Assembly (NCBI GenBank): GCA_964353185.1
Contig: CAYGUV010000009.1
Span: 1 to 64,000, forward strand
DNA length: 64,000 nt
Reading direction: 5' to 3'
Origin: GCA-2708415 sp964353185
GTDB taxonomy: Bacteria; Pseudomonadota; Alphaproteobacteria; Micavibrionales; Micavibrionaceae
The notes under the pieces were generated by a model. That model made no database searches, was not told where the DNA came from, and saw nothing but the letters and a program-made list of their open reading frames with translations. Of this stretch, positions 42,398 to 51,251 are shown piece by piece. The position numbers were made by a program, and so were the translations under genes. Numbering within the stretch: position 1 is the stretch's first letter; every line of letters starts with the position of its first letter.

Positions 42398-44677
42398 ATG
42401 ACAAATCAAACTATGACAGAAGTCACACCAGGATGTGGATGTGACGCATGTAATAGTGCTGCTGATGGCATATCTCAGACAGCGCCTACTTACAGCGAGG
42501 ATATGTCTTCTTCGACTATATATTCCAGCAGCGCTTTCGAAAATAATACAGCGAGCGAATCTAAAGCAAATCAACTGCAAAGTGGAGCAGAATGGTCTGA
42601 GCAAAACTTAAGCTATAGTTTCTTAAATTTTGTTCCAAGTTATTATGCATCAAACCCAAGCGCACAAAACAGCACCAATTCTTTTGTTTCATTTACCGCT
42701 GCGATGGAAAATGCCGCGCGCGATGTGCTTGATTTAATTGAAAGTTATACCAATCTTACATTTAATGAAGTTCAACATACATCATCAGACGTAGGAACCA
42801 TTACATTTGGCCGTTCGGACATGGGGGCGACCATTGCAGGACGTGCTTATTATCCAAGCACAAACCCAGTGGGTGGTGATATTTGGATGCGTAGACAATT
42901 CGCTGATAGTGAATATGAAAAAGGAGAGAGTGCGCTAAAAACTGTTATCCATGAGGTCGGCCATGCATTGGGATTAAACCATAGCTTTGATTCTGGCCTA
43001 AGCGGTGCTGAAAATTCTTATTTATATACAGTCATGGCCTATTCTAATACCAATCCTTGGTCTGGTAATTATCCAACCACATTTATGATGTATGACATTG
43101 CGTCGTTACAAAACACCTATGGTGTAAATACGTCTTATAATAATGGTGATACAGTATACAATCTTGAAAGTGGTAAAATTTGGACTTTATGGGATGCTGG
43201 CGGTAACGACACCTTAAATGGTGCCAGTCTAGTTGATAATCTTGTTTTAAATCTTAACGAAGCAACATTTAGCTCTGTTGGTTTAACAGATAACATGGCA
43301 ATTGCATTTAATGTAACGATTGAAAATGCAACGGGTGGATCAGGTGATGATATTTTGGTTGGGAATGACGCCGATAATATATTAATCGGTAATGCTGGGA
43401 ATGATGCGTTTTACGAAAGTGGTGGCAATGACATCATTGATGGTGGAGATGGTGATGATATGGCTGTTTACACGACAGCCTTATCACAATTTTCTGTTCT
43501 AATTTTAAATAGCTTCACTATTTCTTTGCAGCATACCGCAAATTTTGTCACTAACACATTGTCATATATTGAAAATTTTGTTTTTAACAGCGTTAGGTAC
43601 AGTTTTGCTGAGTTAGAAAGCCTTTATGGAGCAATAAACGAAATTTTTGGCACAACTGGCACCAATACGATAAACGGTACGAGCGATGATGACCATATTT
43701 ATGCCTATAGTGGTGGAGATACCGTTAATGCAGGAAGTGGCAACGATATAATCGAGGGTGGTAGTGGTAATGACCGTTTATTTGGAGGGTCTGGGAGCGA
43801 TACACTTTATGGTGGTGAGGGACGAGACACCCTGTATGGTAACAACGGTAACGATACAATTTATGGTGATAACGGACATGATTTTGTAAATGGCGGATCG
43901 GGTGATGATATTATTTATGGTGGAGAAGGAAGTGATAGTCTTCGTGGTAATGGCGATAATGATACAATTTCAGGCGGCTTAGATAATGATTATTTATATG
44001 GTGACTTTGGCGATGACATTATCACAGGGGACGAAGGAAATGATTGGCTTGATGGGGGTGAGGGGGATGACGTGCTTGATGGTGACATTGGTGATGATTT
44101 CCTTACAGGCGGAAATGGAAATGATGTTTTAACAGGCGCGGAGGGTTCTGATCGTCTTCAAGGCGGTAATGGGAATGATTTTTTAGATGCTGGCATTGGA
44201 AATGATCTATTATATGGAGGTGGCGGTAACGACATATTAAATGGTGGCGATGGTAACGATAAATTATATGGTAATGATGGGCGTGATGAATTATTTGGTG
44301 GGGCAGGGAATGACTTGCTCAAAGGTGGTAATAACAATGATATATTAGATGGCGGTACTGGAACGAATAGATTATATGGCGGTGATGGTTCGGATATATT
44401 TATTTTAGGATCAGATAGTTCAGACCAGACATTTATTATGGATTTTAATCGTCATAAAGATCATCTTGATTTAACAGATGTTTTATCAAGCTATAATGCG
44501 GTGACAGATGACATTAATGACTTTATTCAGCTAACTCAGGTTGGGGTTTATACACAGCTAGCGGTCGATCAAGATGGGGCCGCTGGTGGAGCTAACTTCA
44601 CGACTTTGGCGCAAGTGAGGCGTGCAGATGGACTTAGTGCTAATGACTTAGAAGATAATGGAACCCTTATTTTTTAA
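42398..44677 (+). CDS. serralysin-type M10 metalloprotease with RTX repeats
   Basis: 759-aa secreted protease. The catalytic domain holds HEVGHALGLNH (Zn ligands His185, His189, His195) and the Met-turn VMAYSN with Met213 and the Tyr215 ligand. After it comes an RTX region: one short block near residue 310-350 and 25 consecutive nonapeptides of GGxGxDxxx type (about 444-668), which bind Ca2+ and fold into a beta-roll outside the cell, and a C-terminal export-signal-like tail. No signal peptide; secretion would need a type I system, and no such genes are in the window. The first 60 residues are Ser/Cys rich and variable. Confidence 0.93.
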   Translation: MTNQTMTEVTPGCGCDACNSAADGISQTAPTYSEDMSSSTIYSSSAFENNTASESKANQLQSGAEWSEQNLSYSFLNFVPSYYASNPSAQNSTNSFVSFTAAMENAARDVLDLIESYTNLTFNEVQHTSSDVGTITFGRSDMGATIAGRAYYPSTNPVGGDIWMRRQFADSEYEKGESALKTVIHEVGHALGLNHSFDSGLSGAENSYLYTVMAYSNTNPWSGNYPTTFMMYDIASLQNTYGVNTSYNNGDTVYNLESGKIWTLWDAGGNDTLNGASLVDNLVLNLNEATFSSVGLTDNMAIAFNVTIENATGGSGDDILVGNDADNILIGNAGNDAFYESGGNDIIDGGDGDDMAVYTTALSQFSVLILNSFTISLQHTANFVTNTLSYIENFVFNSVRYSFAELESLYGAINEIFGTTGTNTINGTSDDDHIYAYSGGDTVNAGSGNDIIEGGSGNDRLFGGSGSDTLYGGEGRDTLYGNNGNDTIYGDNGHDFVNGGSGDDIIYGGEGSDSLRGNGDNDTISGGLDNDYLYGDFGDDIITGDEGNDWLDGGEGDDVLDGDIGDDFLTGGNGNDVLTGAEGSDRLQGGNGNDFLDAGIGNDLLYGGGGNDILNGGDGNDKLYGNDGRDELFGGAGNDLLKGGNNNDILDGGTGTNRLYGGDGSDIFILGSDSSDQTFIMDFNRHKDHLDLTDVLSSYNAVTDDINDFIQLTQVGVYTQLAVDQDGAAGGANFTTLAQVRRADGLSANDLEDNGTLIF
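43727..44401 (+). repeat. RTX nonapeptide-coding tandem repeat
   Basis: 25 adjacent degenerate 27-base units encoding G-G-x-G-x-D-x-x-x nonapeptides in the protease gene. Calcium-binding beta-roll. Confidence 0.9.
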
Positions 44678-44760
44678 AAATATGTAGGAATCTTTTATAA
44701 AATTACTTATTGTCTTTTACTAAATATATAATAATTAAATTTTAACATAAGATTATAAAT

Positions 44761-46212
44761 ATGGTCATTCCTGCGCACAAAAATTCCAAAATCATAAATA
44801 GAACAAAAACTTATGAAACGCCTAAAGCCTTCAGCGATATTGCTATGGCAAATTTGAATAGAAATACGAAGCAGGTGAACCTATATGGAGAGCTTCGTAA
44901 TGTTGTTCGCCCTGGTGATATGTACCCTGGTGTATGGGGGTGGGACGCGGCATTTCATGCGATTGGTTTAGCGCACCAAACAGGATTTCGGGGTTTAGAA
45001 GAGTTAGAGGTCTCTGCATTGGGGCAAACTGAATTAGGGATGATTCCTAGTATTTTGTTTTATGATGAAGATCAGGCAAATAGGGATTATTATCCAGGCC
45101 CAAATGTGTGGGAATTTATTAATGAAAAGGGCCTTCATATTTCAGGTATTTCTCAGCCTCCAGTTTATGGTTTTGCATTAGAGCGCATTTTAGAGAAAGA
45201 TCCATCCTGTGCCCAATACACAGATAAAATCAAACATATTTATCAAGTGGCCTATAGATATCACGAATGGTGGTATGAAGAGCGTGACCCAGAAGGAAAT
45301 GGTCTTGTCGTTACTATTCACCCGTGGGAAACGGGCAGGGACAATGCTGTTGAGTGGGATGTTGCCAAGAATAATATACGACAAACACAAGCTTATAAAG
45401 ATTATGAATTTGATCCATCAGTTCGGTTGGACAATAAGAAAATGGATGTTGATCCTGAGCATCGTCCTGATGACGAAGCTTATAAGATGTTTATTTATCT
45501 TTTGGATGTAGTTAAGACAAGTGATTATACGATTAAGGATAATCAGGGTAATTATCGAACAGATTTACCATTTTGTTTACAAGATGTAACAATTAATTCT
45601 TTTCTTATGAGTTCAAATGAATCTCTTATCCAGTTGAGTGATCAATTTGGAACGCCAGAACAGAAAAAGCAGCTTGAAATATGGCATGAAAAAACACGAC
45701 AAAGTTTCCGTGAGTTACTTTGGAATGAAGAGGCGGGGTGCTTCCAATCTCGTGATACTCTTACTGGTAAACTTACGAAAAATACAAATGCATCTTATAT
45801 ATCTATGGCGAGCAACTTACCAACCAAAGAACAAGCATTAAGTATGTCTGCCATTATTGATAGATGGGAGAAAAATCATAAGATTAAGTTTGGTATTCCA
45901 TCGACATCACCAGAACACCCAAGTTTTGAGCCAGAACGCTATTGGCGTGGCCCAACATGGTCCATAGTGAATTATGTTGTGGTTTATGGCTTTTTGAAAC
46001 AAGCGAAAAGATTCCAATGCTCCAAGCTTTTGGATCAAGGAACGCATGTATTGATGCATACTTTGGATTTAATATATCAAGACCCCGATTTCCACGAATA
46101 TCATAACCCCATAACAGGGAAAGGATGTGGCGGTAAAAACTTTGGTTTCACATCAGTAGCGTTCTTAGAGCTTGAAACAATGCTCGAAGACCTCAAAAAG
46201 ATGGTTGAATAG
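44761..46212 (+). CDS. MGH/GH63-like glycoside hydrolase
   Basis: 483-aa protein with an (alpha/alpha)6-barrel of the mannosylglycerate-hydrolase-like/GH63 group. WGWDAAFHAIGL carries the candidate acid Asp, HPWETGRDNAVEWD and FHEYHNPITGKGCG (candidate Glu base), and ERYWRGPTWSIVNYVVVYG are group features. Such enzymes split mannosylglycerate, glucosylglycerate or trehalose-like compatible solutes. No signal peptide, so the substrate is in the cytoplasm. It follows the protease gene by 83 bases but need not be linked to it. Confidence 0.75.
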   Translation: MVIPAHKNSKIINRTKTYETPKAFSDIAMANLNRNTKQVNLYGELRNVVRPGDMYPGVWGWDAAFHAIGLAHQTGFRGLEELEVSALGQTELGMIPSILFYDEDQANRDYYPGPNVWEFINEKGLHISGISQPPVYGFALERILEKDPSCAQYTDKIKHIYQVAYRYHEWWYEERDPEGNGLVVTIHPWETGRDNAVEWDVAKNNIRQTQAYKDYEFDPSVRLDNKKMDVDPEHRPDDEAYKMFIYLLDVVKTSDYTIKDNQGNYRTDLPFCLQDVTINSFLMSSNESLIQLSDQFGTPEQKKQLEIWHEKTRQSFRELLWNEEAGCFQSRDTLTGKLTKNTNASYISMASNLPTKEQALSMSAIIDRWEKNHKIKFGIPSTSPEHPSFEPERYWRGPTWSIVNYVVVYGFLKQAKRFQCSKLLDQGTHVLMHTLDLIYQDPDFHEYHNPITGKGCGGKNFGFTSVAFLELETMLEDLKKMVE

Positions 46213-46320
46213 GGATATTCTAATATAAAAGCTTTAGTGTGATAATATATATTATGTAAATTAAAGTATGTTTTTAAATAGGGCTCTTAAAGTATCGTTG
46301 ATAATCAATTCAGGCCATAT

Positions 46321-47115
46321 TTAGATTAATTTGGCTTTATCAAACAATCTAAAAAAGTTATCAGTGGTTTGTTTTGCAAATTCTTTCTCTGTTAGGTTCA
46401 GCATGTTGGCAATGAATAATCCTGTGTGTGCGACATATGCAGGCTCGTTCGTTTTGCCGCGATATGGCATTGGCGCCAGATATGGCGCGTCAGTTTCAAT
46501 CAAGATGCGATCTTGTGGCACCAATTTGACGATCTCACGTAGTTCATCATTCTTTTTAAATGTAATCATACCTGAGAACGACATGTAGAAGCCTTCATCA
46601 ATTGACTTACGCGCCAGCCATTCATTTGAGCTAAAGCAATGCATTAAGACCTTTGTTTTACCATCACAAGCGCCTTCATCTTTTAATATCTGATATGTAT
46701 CTTCTTCGGCGTCTCTGGTGTGTATAATGAGTGGTAAGCCAGTCTCTTTAGCAACGTGTATATGCTTACGAAAGCTTTCCGCTTGATCTTCACGTGGTGA
46801 ATTATCGTAGAAATAATCAAGGCCGCTTTCACCAACCCCTATAATAGCATCATTTAATTTACATAAGTCTATTATATCATTTTTACTATATTCTTTTTCT
46901 TTATCAAGGCCTGCATCATGCGGATGCGTGCCGATAGAACACCAGATATTTTTGTTATTTTTTGTAATAGTAAGTAATTCGTCTAATTCTTCGGATATAC
47001 GGCAACAGATGGTTTGGATGCCATCCACACCGTTTTGCCTTGCCCGCTCGATAATATCATTGGGAGTATCATCATTATTGCGATGATTAAGGTGACAGTG
47101 AGAGTCTATCCACAT
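46321..47115 (-). CDS. tatD: TatD-family metal-dependent hydrolase
   Basis: 264-aa TatD-type TIM-barrel protein: WIDSHCHLNH (metal His residues), IGTHPHDA, GVGESGLDYFYDNSP, IIHTRDAEEDT, MHCFSS and ETDAPYLAPMPYRGKTNEP. Family members are DNases or D-amino-acid-tRNA deacylases. Located three bases after the half-size DMT gene and behind metG, the usual alphaproteobacterial metG-tatD linkage. Length is standard. Confidence 0.93.
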   Translation of the reverse strand: MWIDSHCHLNHRNNDDTPNDIIERARQNGVDGIQTICCRISEELDELLTITKNNKNIWCSIGTHPHDAGLDKEKEYSKNDIIDLCKLNDAIIGVGESGLDYFYDNSPREDQAESFRKHIHVAKETGLPLIIHTRDAEEDTYQILKDEGACDGKTKVLMHCFSSNEWLARKSIDEGFYMSFSGMITFKKNDELREIVKLVPQDRILIETDAPYLAPMPYRGKTNEPAYVAHTGLFIANMLNLTEKEFAKQTTDNFFRLFDKAKLI

Positions 47116-47118
47116 ATA

Positions 47119-47571
47119 TTAAGCCTTTAGATATATAAGGATTACGCCAGAAAAGATAAGCACACCACCTAAAAAGACTGCTAAATTTAATTGAACTTCG
47201 CGCATTAATATATATGCAAAAATAAGTGTGAATACTGGATACGTAATCTCAATAAGATTAACAGCGGTCGCATTTTTTAAGCTAATGGCATATAAGATTA
47301 AAAAAGAGCCTATCGTTACTGTGAATGCGTTTATTGATAATCCCCAAAGAGATTTTGGGTTGTTCGCTATTTGTTGAATGCCCGGTTTAATGTTATCTGT
47401 GAAGTAAGCGATTGCTAAGCTTAATACTAAATAGACAACTCCAGTTGAGACCATTAAGAAAACAGGATGAAATGAGTCACGCATGATTTTATCACTAATT
47501 GCATAGCCTAGGCCCCACATTACGGCTGTTCCCAATGCACATATAAACCATAAATTTGATGCTAAAAACAT
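47119..47571 (-). CDS. half-size EamA/DMT-family membrane protein
   Basis: 150 residues with about five helices (LWFICALGTAVMWGLGYAI, VFLMVSTGVVYLVLSLAIAYF, TVTIGSFLILYAI, LIEITYPVFTLIFAYIL, LAVFLGGVLIFSGVILIYL), a single EamA repeat. ATG at 47571 lies just behind the metG stop with a GAAGGGG site inside metG; a GTG at 47589 is less likely. Between metG and tatD. Second such protein of the window besides 1565-1990. Substrate unknown. Confidence 0.75.
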   Translation of the reverse strand: MFLASNLWFICALGTAVMWGLGYAISDKIMRDSFHPVFLMVSTGVVYLVLSLAIAYFTDNIKPGIQQIANNPKSLWGLSINAFTVTIGSFLILYAISLKNATAVNLIEITYPVFTLIFAYILMREVQLNLAVFLGGVLIFSGVILIYLKA

Positions 47572-47572
47572 A

Positions 47573-49156
47573 CTAAGCCGCCCCTTCACTAGCTTCTAAT
47601 CTTGGGAAGACCCCTTCTGGTTTATCGATTGCTGTTCCCTCTTCTAATGTGTTTTCTTTAGCAATATGTTTAAATAAACGTTTGTCATCCGCAATTTTCA
47701 ATTGACTGAGCAACTTATCCGCCGATTCAGGGATGACGGGTTGCACCGCAATACCAAGGATACGAACAATTTCTGCCAAGACATACAAAACAGTTTCCAT
47801 ACGTTTAGGGTCTGTTTTCTTTAACCCCCAAGGTGCTTGTGCGTCGACATATCCGTTGGCATCAATGACCAGACGCCAGATTGTTTCTAACATACGGTTA
47901 AATTTCATTTTATCCCCCTGCTCACGCATCATAGGGACAAGCTTATCGTAAGCATGGCTAAGCAGGATTTGATCCTCGTCTGTTAAATCGCCACATTTGG
48001 GGATTTTACCATCACAGTTTTTATGAATCATTGATAATGTACGCTGCGCCAAATTGCCTAAACCGTTAGCCAAATCACTGTTGAGGCGTTGCACTGCAAA
48101 TTCGTGTGAGAAGTTGCCATCTTGGCCATGAGAAACTTCGCGCATTAGAATATAACGCGTATTATCAAGACCGTATGTGTCAATTAGATCCTGAGGTGCG
48201 ATAACATTTCCTACTGATTTTGACATTTTTGCGCCGTTAACATTGATAAACCCATGGGCAAATATAGATTTTGGCATAGGTAGATTTGCCGCCATAAGAA
48301 ACGCGGGCCAATAAACGCAATGAAACCTAATGATATCTTTACCAATGACATGATAATCCGCAGGCCAAAAATCTTTGAAGCTTTGCTTTTCTGTGTCGGG
48401 GTAGCCTATACCCGTAATATAATTGGTGAGCGCGTCAAGCCATACATACATCACATGTTTATCATCATCAGGAACAGGAACGCCCCATGAGAAATTGGTT
48501 CTGGAGATAGAAATATCCTGAAGACCACTTTTTACAAATGATATGATTTCATTGCGTCGTGATTCTGGTTCAATGAATTCAGGATGCCTCTCATAAAGTT
48601 CAAGTAATTTATCAGCATATGCCGATAACCTAAAGAAATAGCTTTCTTCTTCAACCCATTCAACAGGTGCGCCTGATGGGGCAAGCTTGATTTTATTGCC
48701 GCTTGTATCTTCCCCTTCGGTCAGTTCGCTTTCGGCAAAATACCCCTCGTCTCGAACGCTGTACCAACCTTCATATTTACCCAAATAAATATCGTCTTTA
48801 CCATTATTACGGATTGTCTTCCAAATGGCTTGGGAGGCTTTGTAATGGCGGGGCTCGGTCGTGCGGATAAAATCATCATTTGAGATATTGAGCTGTGTCG
48901 TCATAGCTTCAAATTGTTTGGCAATTTTATCGCAAAATGCTTTTGGTTCCATATTATTGGCTTCGGCTGTTTTGGCGACTTTTTGACCATGTTCATCCGT
49001 ACCTGTTAAAAACATAACGTTATAGCCGTCTAAGCGTTTAAAACGTGCCATTGTGTCTGTTAAGATTTGTTCATACGCATGCCCAAGATGCGGCGCACCG
49101 TTCACATATGAAATTGCTGTAGTGATATAGAAGTTTTTATTTATTCTGTCAGTCAT
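47573..49156 (-). CDS. metG: methionyl-tRNA synthetase
   Basis: 527-aa class Ia enzyme. HIGH-type motif HLGH (residues 23-26) in NGAPHLGHAYEQ, FLTGTDEHGQKV, and AKMSKSVGN (KMSKS). The zinc-knot Cys residues usual in one subgroup are not visible, and there is no C-terminal tRNA-binding domain. ATG at 49156 is chosen because MTDRINKNFYITT is the normal N-terminus; upstream in-frame codons overlap the divergent miaB. Operon metG-DMT-tatD. Confidence 0.94.
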   Translation of the reverse strand: MTDRINKNFYITTAISYVNGAPHLGHAYEQILTDTMARFKRLDGYNVMFLTGTDEHGQKVAKTAEANNMEPKAFCDKIAKQFEAMTTQLNISNDDFIRTTEPRHYKASQAIWKTIRNNGKDDIYLGKYEGWYSVRDEGYFAESELTEGEDTSGNKIKLAPSGAPVEWVEEESYFFRLSAYADKLLELYERHPEFIEPESRRNEIISFVKSGLQDISISRTNFSWGVPVPDDDKHVMYVWLDALTNYITGIGYPDTEKQSFKDFWPADYHVIGKDIIRFHCVYWPAFLMAANLPMPKSIFAHGFINVNGAKMSKSVGNVIAPQDLIDTYGLDNTRYILMREVSHGQDGNFSHEFAVQRLNSDLANGLGNLAQRTLSMIHKNCDGKIPKCGDLTDEDQILLSHAYDKLVPMMREQGDKMKFNRMLETIWRLVIDANGYVDAQAPWGLKKTDPKRMETVLYVLAEIVRILGIAVQPVIPESADKLLSQLKIADDKRLFKHIAKENTLEEGTAIDKPEGVFPRLEASEGAA

Positions 49157-49183
49157 GTTCTTCTTGCTTTTGAGGCTATAATT

Positions 49184-49197
49184 ATGGTTTAAACCAT
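49184..49197. promoter_or_regulatory. 14-bp palindrome between metG and miaB
   Basis: Perfect palindrome ATGGTTTAAACCAT in the 48-base divergent interval, next to a TATAAT hexamer (49177-49182). It may be an operator for one or both genes, or chance. Confidence 0.35.
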
Positions 49198-49204
49198 ACT
49201 TGAT

Positions 49205-50572
49205 ATGACACAACATACACAACAGAAAAAGCTCTATATCAAAACTTGGGGCTGTCAGATGAATGTTTACGATAGCAGCCGTATGGCTGATATCTTGCGT
49301 CCGTTTGGATATCATGTTGTGGAGCAGCCTGAAGGCGCAGATATGATTATCCTGAATACGTGCCATATTCGTGAAAAGGCAACAGATAAAGTTTTTTCAG
49401 AGATTGGCCGTTTAAAAAAGCATAAGGATGAAAAAGAGGCGTCAGGCGGTAAAATGTTGATGGCGGTTGCGGGATGTGTTGCGCAGGCCGAAGGAGATTT
49501 TATTCTTCAGCGCGCCCCCATTGTGGATATGGTTTTTGGGCCGCAAACATATCATGAATTACCGGAGATGGTTGCAAAAGCAACGGGTGCATATGGCGAT
49601 AACCGTATTGTGAATACAGAATTCCCAAGTGTGACAAAGTTTGACTCCCTCCCCGAAGAGCAACATCAAGGCGCGGCAGCTTTTTTATCTATTCAAGAAG
49701 GATGTGACAAATTTTGTACATTTTGTGTTGTTCCCTACACGCGCGGTGCAGAATATTCGCGCCCTGTTCAAAAGATTTTAGACGAAGCAAAACGCCTTGT
49801 TGATAGTGGCGCCAAAGAAATCACTTTATTGGGACAAAATGTAAATGCCTATCATGGCGCGGATAAAGCAGGAAAGACGTGGGGCTTAGGCCGATTGATT
49901 GAGGCATGCGCCGAAATTGATGGGTTGGAGCAAATTCGTTATACAACCTCCCATCCGCGTGATGTAGATGCGGAACTTATTCAGGCCCATAAAGATATTG
50001 AAAAACTTATGCCGTTTTTACATTTACCTGTTCAAAGCGGGTCAGACAAAATTTTAAAGGCCATGAACCGTAAGCATACGGCCGATCACTTCCGCGATAT
50101 TGTGGCGAATTTACGAAAAGCACGTCCTGATTTAGTGTTCTCATCCGATTTTATTGTTGGTTTTCCAGGGGAAACAGATCAAGACCATGAAGATACAATG
50201 CAGTTAATCCGTGATGTTGAATTCGCGTCGGCCTATTCGTTTAAATATTCTGCGCGCCCTGGCACACCGGCTGCAAATATGACGGGTTTGGTGCGTGAAG
50301 ATATTAAAACAACCCGCTTGGCAGAGCTTCAAGACCTGATTAGTGAGCAATATTTTGATTTTAACAAATCATGTGTTGGGCAAACGGTAAAAGTTCTATT
50401 TGAACGCACAGGCAAGCATGAAGGCCAACTTCAAGGCCGCACACCGTTTTATCAATCGATCAATGTGGATGCGCATAAGCGGTTAATTGGTCAGATTATG
50501 GATGTTAAAATAACACGCGCCACGCCAAATGCGTTGGTAGGCGAGATTGCTATGGCGGTAGAGGCGTATTAA
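49205..50572 (+). CDS. miaB: tRNA-2-methylthio-N6-dimethylallyladenosine synthase
   Basis: 455-aa radical SAM methylthiotransferase that modifies A37 of tRNAs. N-terminal UPF0004 domain with Cys17 (TWGCQMN), NTCHIRE and AGCVAQ for the auxiliary cluster, radical SAM CxxxCxxC at 167/171/174 (GCDKFCTFC), and a C-terminal TRAM domain. Heads the miaB-phoH-ybeY-tlyC-lnt run. No clear ribosome site precedes its ATG. Confidence 0.95.
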   Translation: MTQHTQQKKLYIKTWGCQMNVYDSSRMADILRPFGYHVVEQPEGADMIILNTCHIREKATDKVFSEIGRLKKHKDEKEASGGKMLMAVAGCVAQAEGDFILQRAPIVDMVFGPQTYHELPEMVAKATGAYGDNRIVNTEFPSVTKFDSLPEEQHQGAAAFLSIQEGCDKFCTFCVVPYTRGAEYSRPVQKILDEAKRLVDSGAKEITLLGQNVNAYHGADKAGKTWGLGRLIEACAEIDGLEQIRYTTSHPRDVDAELIQAHKDIEKLMPFLHLPVQSGSDKILKAMNRKHTADHFRDIVANLRKARPDLVFSSDFIVGFPGETDQDHEDTMQLIRDVEFASAYSFKYSARPGTPAANMTGLVREDIKTTRLAELQDLISEQYFDFNKSCVGQTVKVLFERTGKHEGQLQGRTPFYQSINVDAHKRLIGQIMDVKITRATPNALVGEIAMAVEAY

Positions 50573-50612
50573 AATTCTTGATATTTCTAAAAGTTACTAA
50601 TATAAATATAAT

Positions 50613-51197
50613 ATGGCAAATTACTTAACACGTCCTAGCCGAGAAATTTATCAAGATTTTGAAAAAGCTCTTGATAAATGTGAGGGCAATTTTATAGCGC
50701 AGCGTTCTATTTCAAAGAGGTATGGGCAGTATTTAGTAAGTGCGGAAGCCGAGAACTTTATAAGAGTAGCGTTAGTTTTATATTCTAGGTTTATTGATAA
50801 ACTAGTTTGCAAGCTGGAAGGTGTTATGGGGCCTAGGCCAGCGCTAAAATTGGCAGCAAGAATTCAAGCAGCTACATTTTGGACACCTGAACCCTTTACT
50901 GACATATTTAATCTAACACTGGCTAGTTCGAGCGTTTTAGGTTTTGCATTTGAAAAAGCTGTCGGTAAGACAAAAGCAGATAAATTATTTTCTGCTGCTA
51001 AAAAGCCCTTTCAAGCTTTATCTTTTAGTGTTCCTGCATGTATTAAAAAGCCTTTAAATATTGCTTTAAAAAAAGCCTATGAAGGGACGCAATCATTACA
51101 AAAATCATCTCAAAGTGCTTATGAGCAATCTGCGTGCGTTACTGTTTTCGGGCATCATGATAAAACACTACATTTTGGTAACGATTCTATGATATAA
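50613..51197 (+). CDS. unknown 194-aa protein between miaB and phoH
   Basis: Starts MANYLTRPSREIYQDFEKAL. Alpha-helical, soluble, with FTDIFNLTLASSSVLGFAFE as the only weak hydrophobic stretch and a basic middle part (KAVGKTKADKLF, KKPFQALS). No recognised domain. It is inserted in an otherwise conserved gene run, 40 bases after miaB. Codon use is like the neighbours. No function can be given. Confidence 0.6.
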   Translation: MANYLTRPSREIYQDFEKALDKCEGNFIAQRSISKRYGQYLVSAEAENFIRVALVLYSRFIDKLVCKLEGVMGPRPALKLAARIQAATFWTPEPFTDIFNLTLASSSVLGFAFEKAVGKTKADKLFSAAKKPFQALSFSVPACIKKPLNIALKKAYEGTQSLQKSSQSAYEQSACVTVFGHHDKTLHFGNDSMI

Positions 51198-51251
51198 TTA
51201 GTTATATCAATTATTTAGAGGTGTAAGATCGCTAAGAATACTGCTCATACC

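Noticed and set aside
43727..44401. Tandem repeats that might suggest a CRISPR array
   Set aside because: The repeats are 27-base in-frame units of an RTX protein with degenerate sequence and no spacers.
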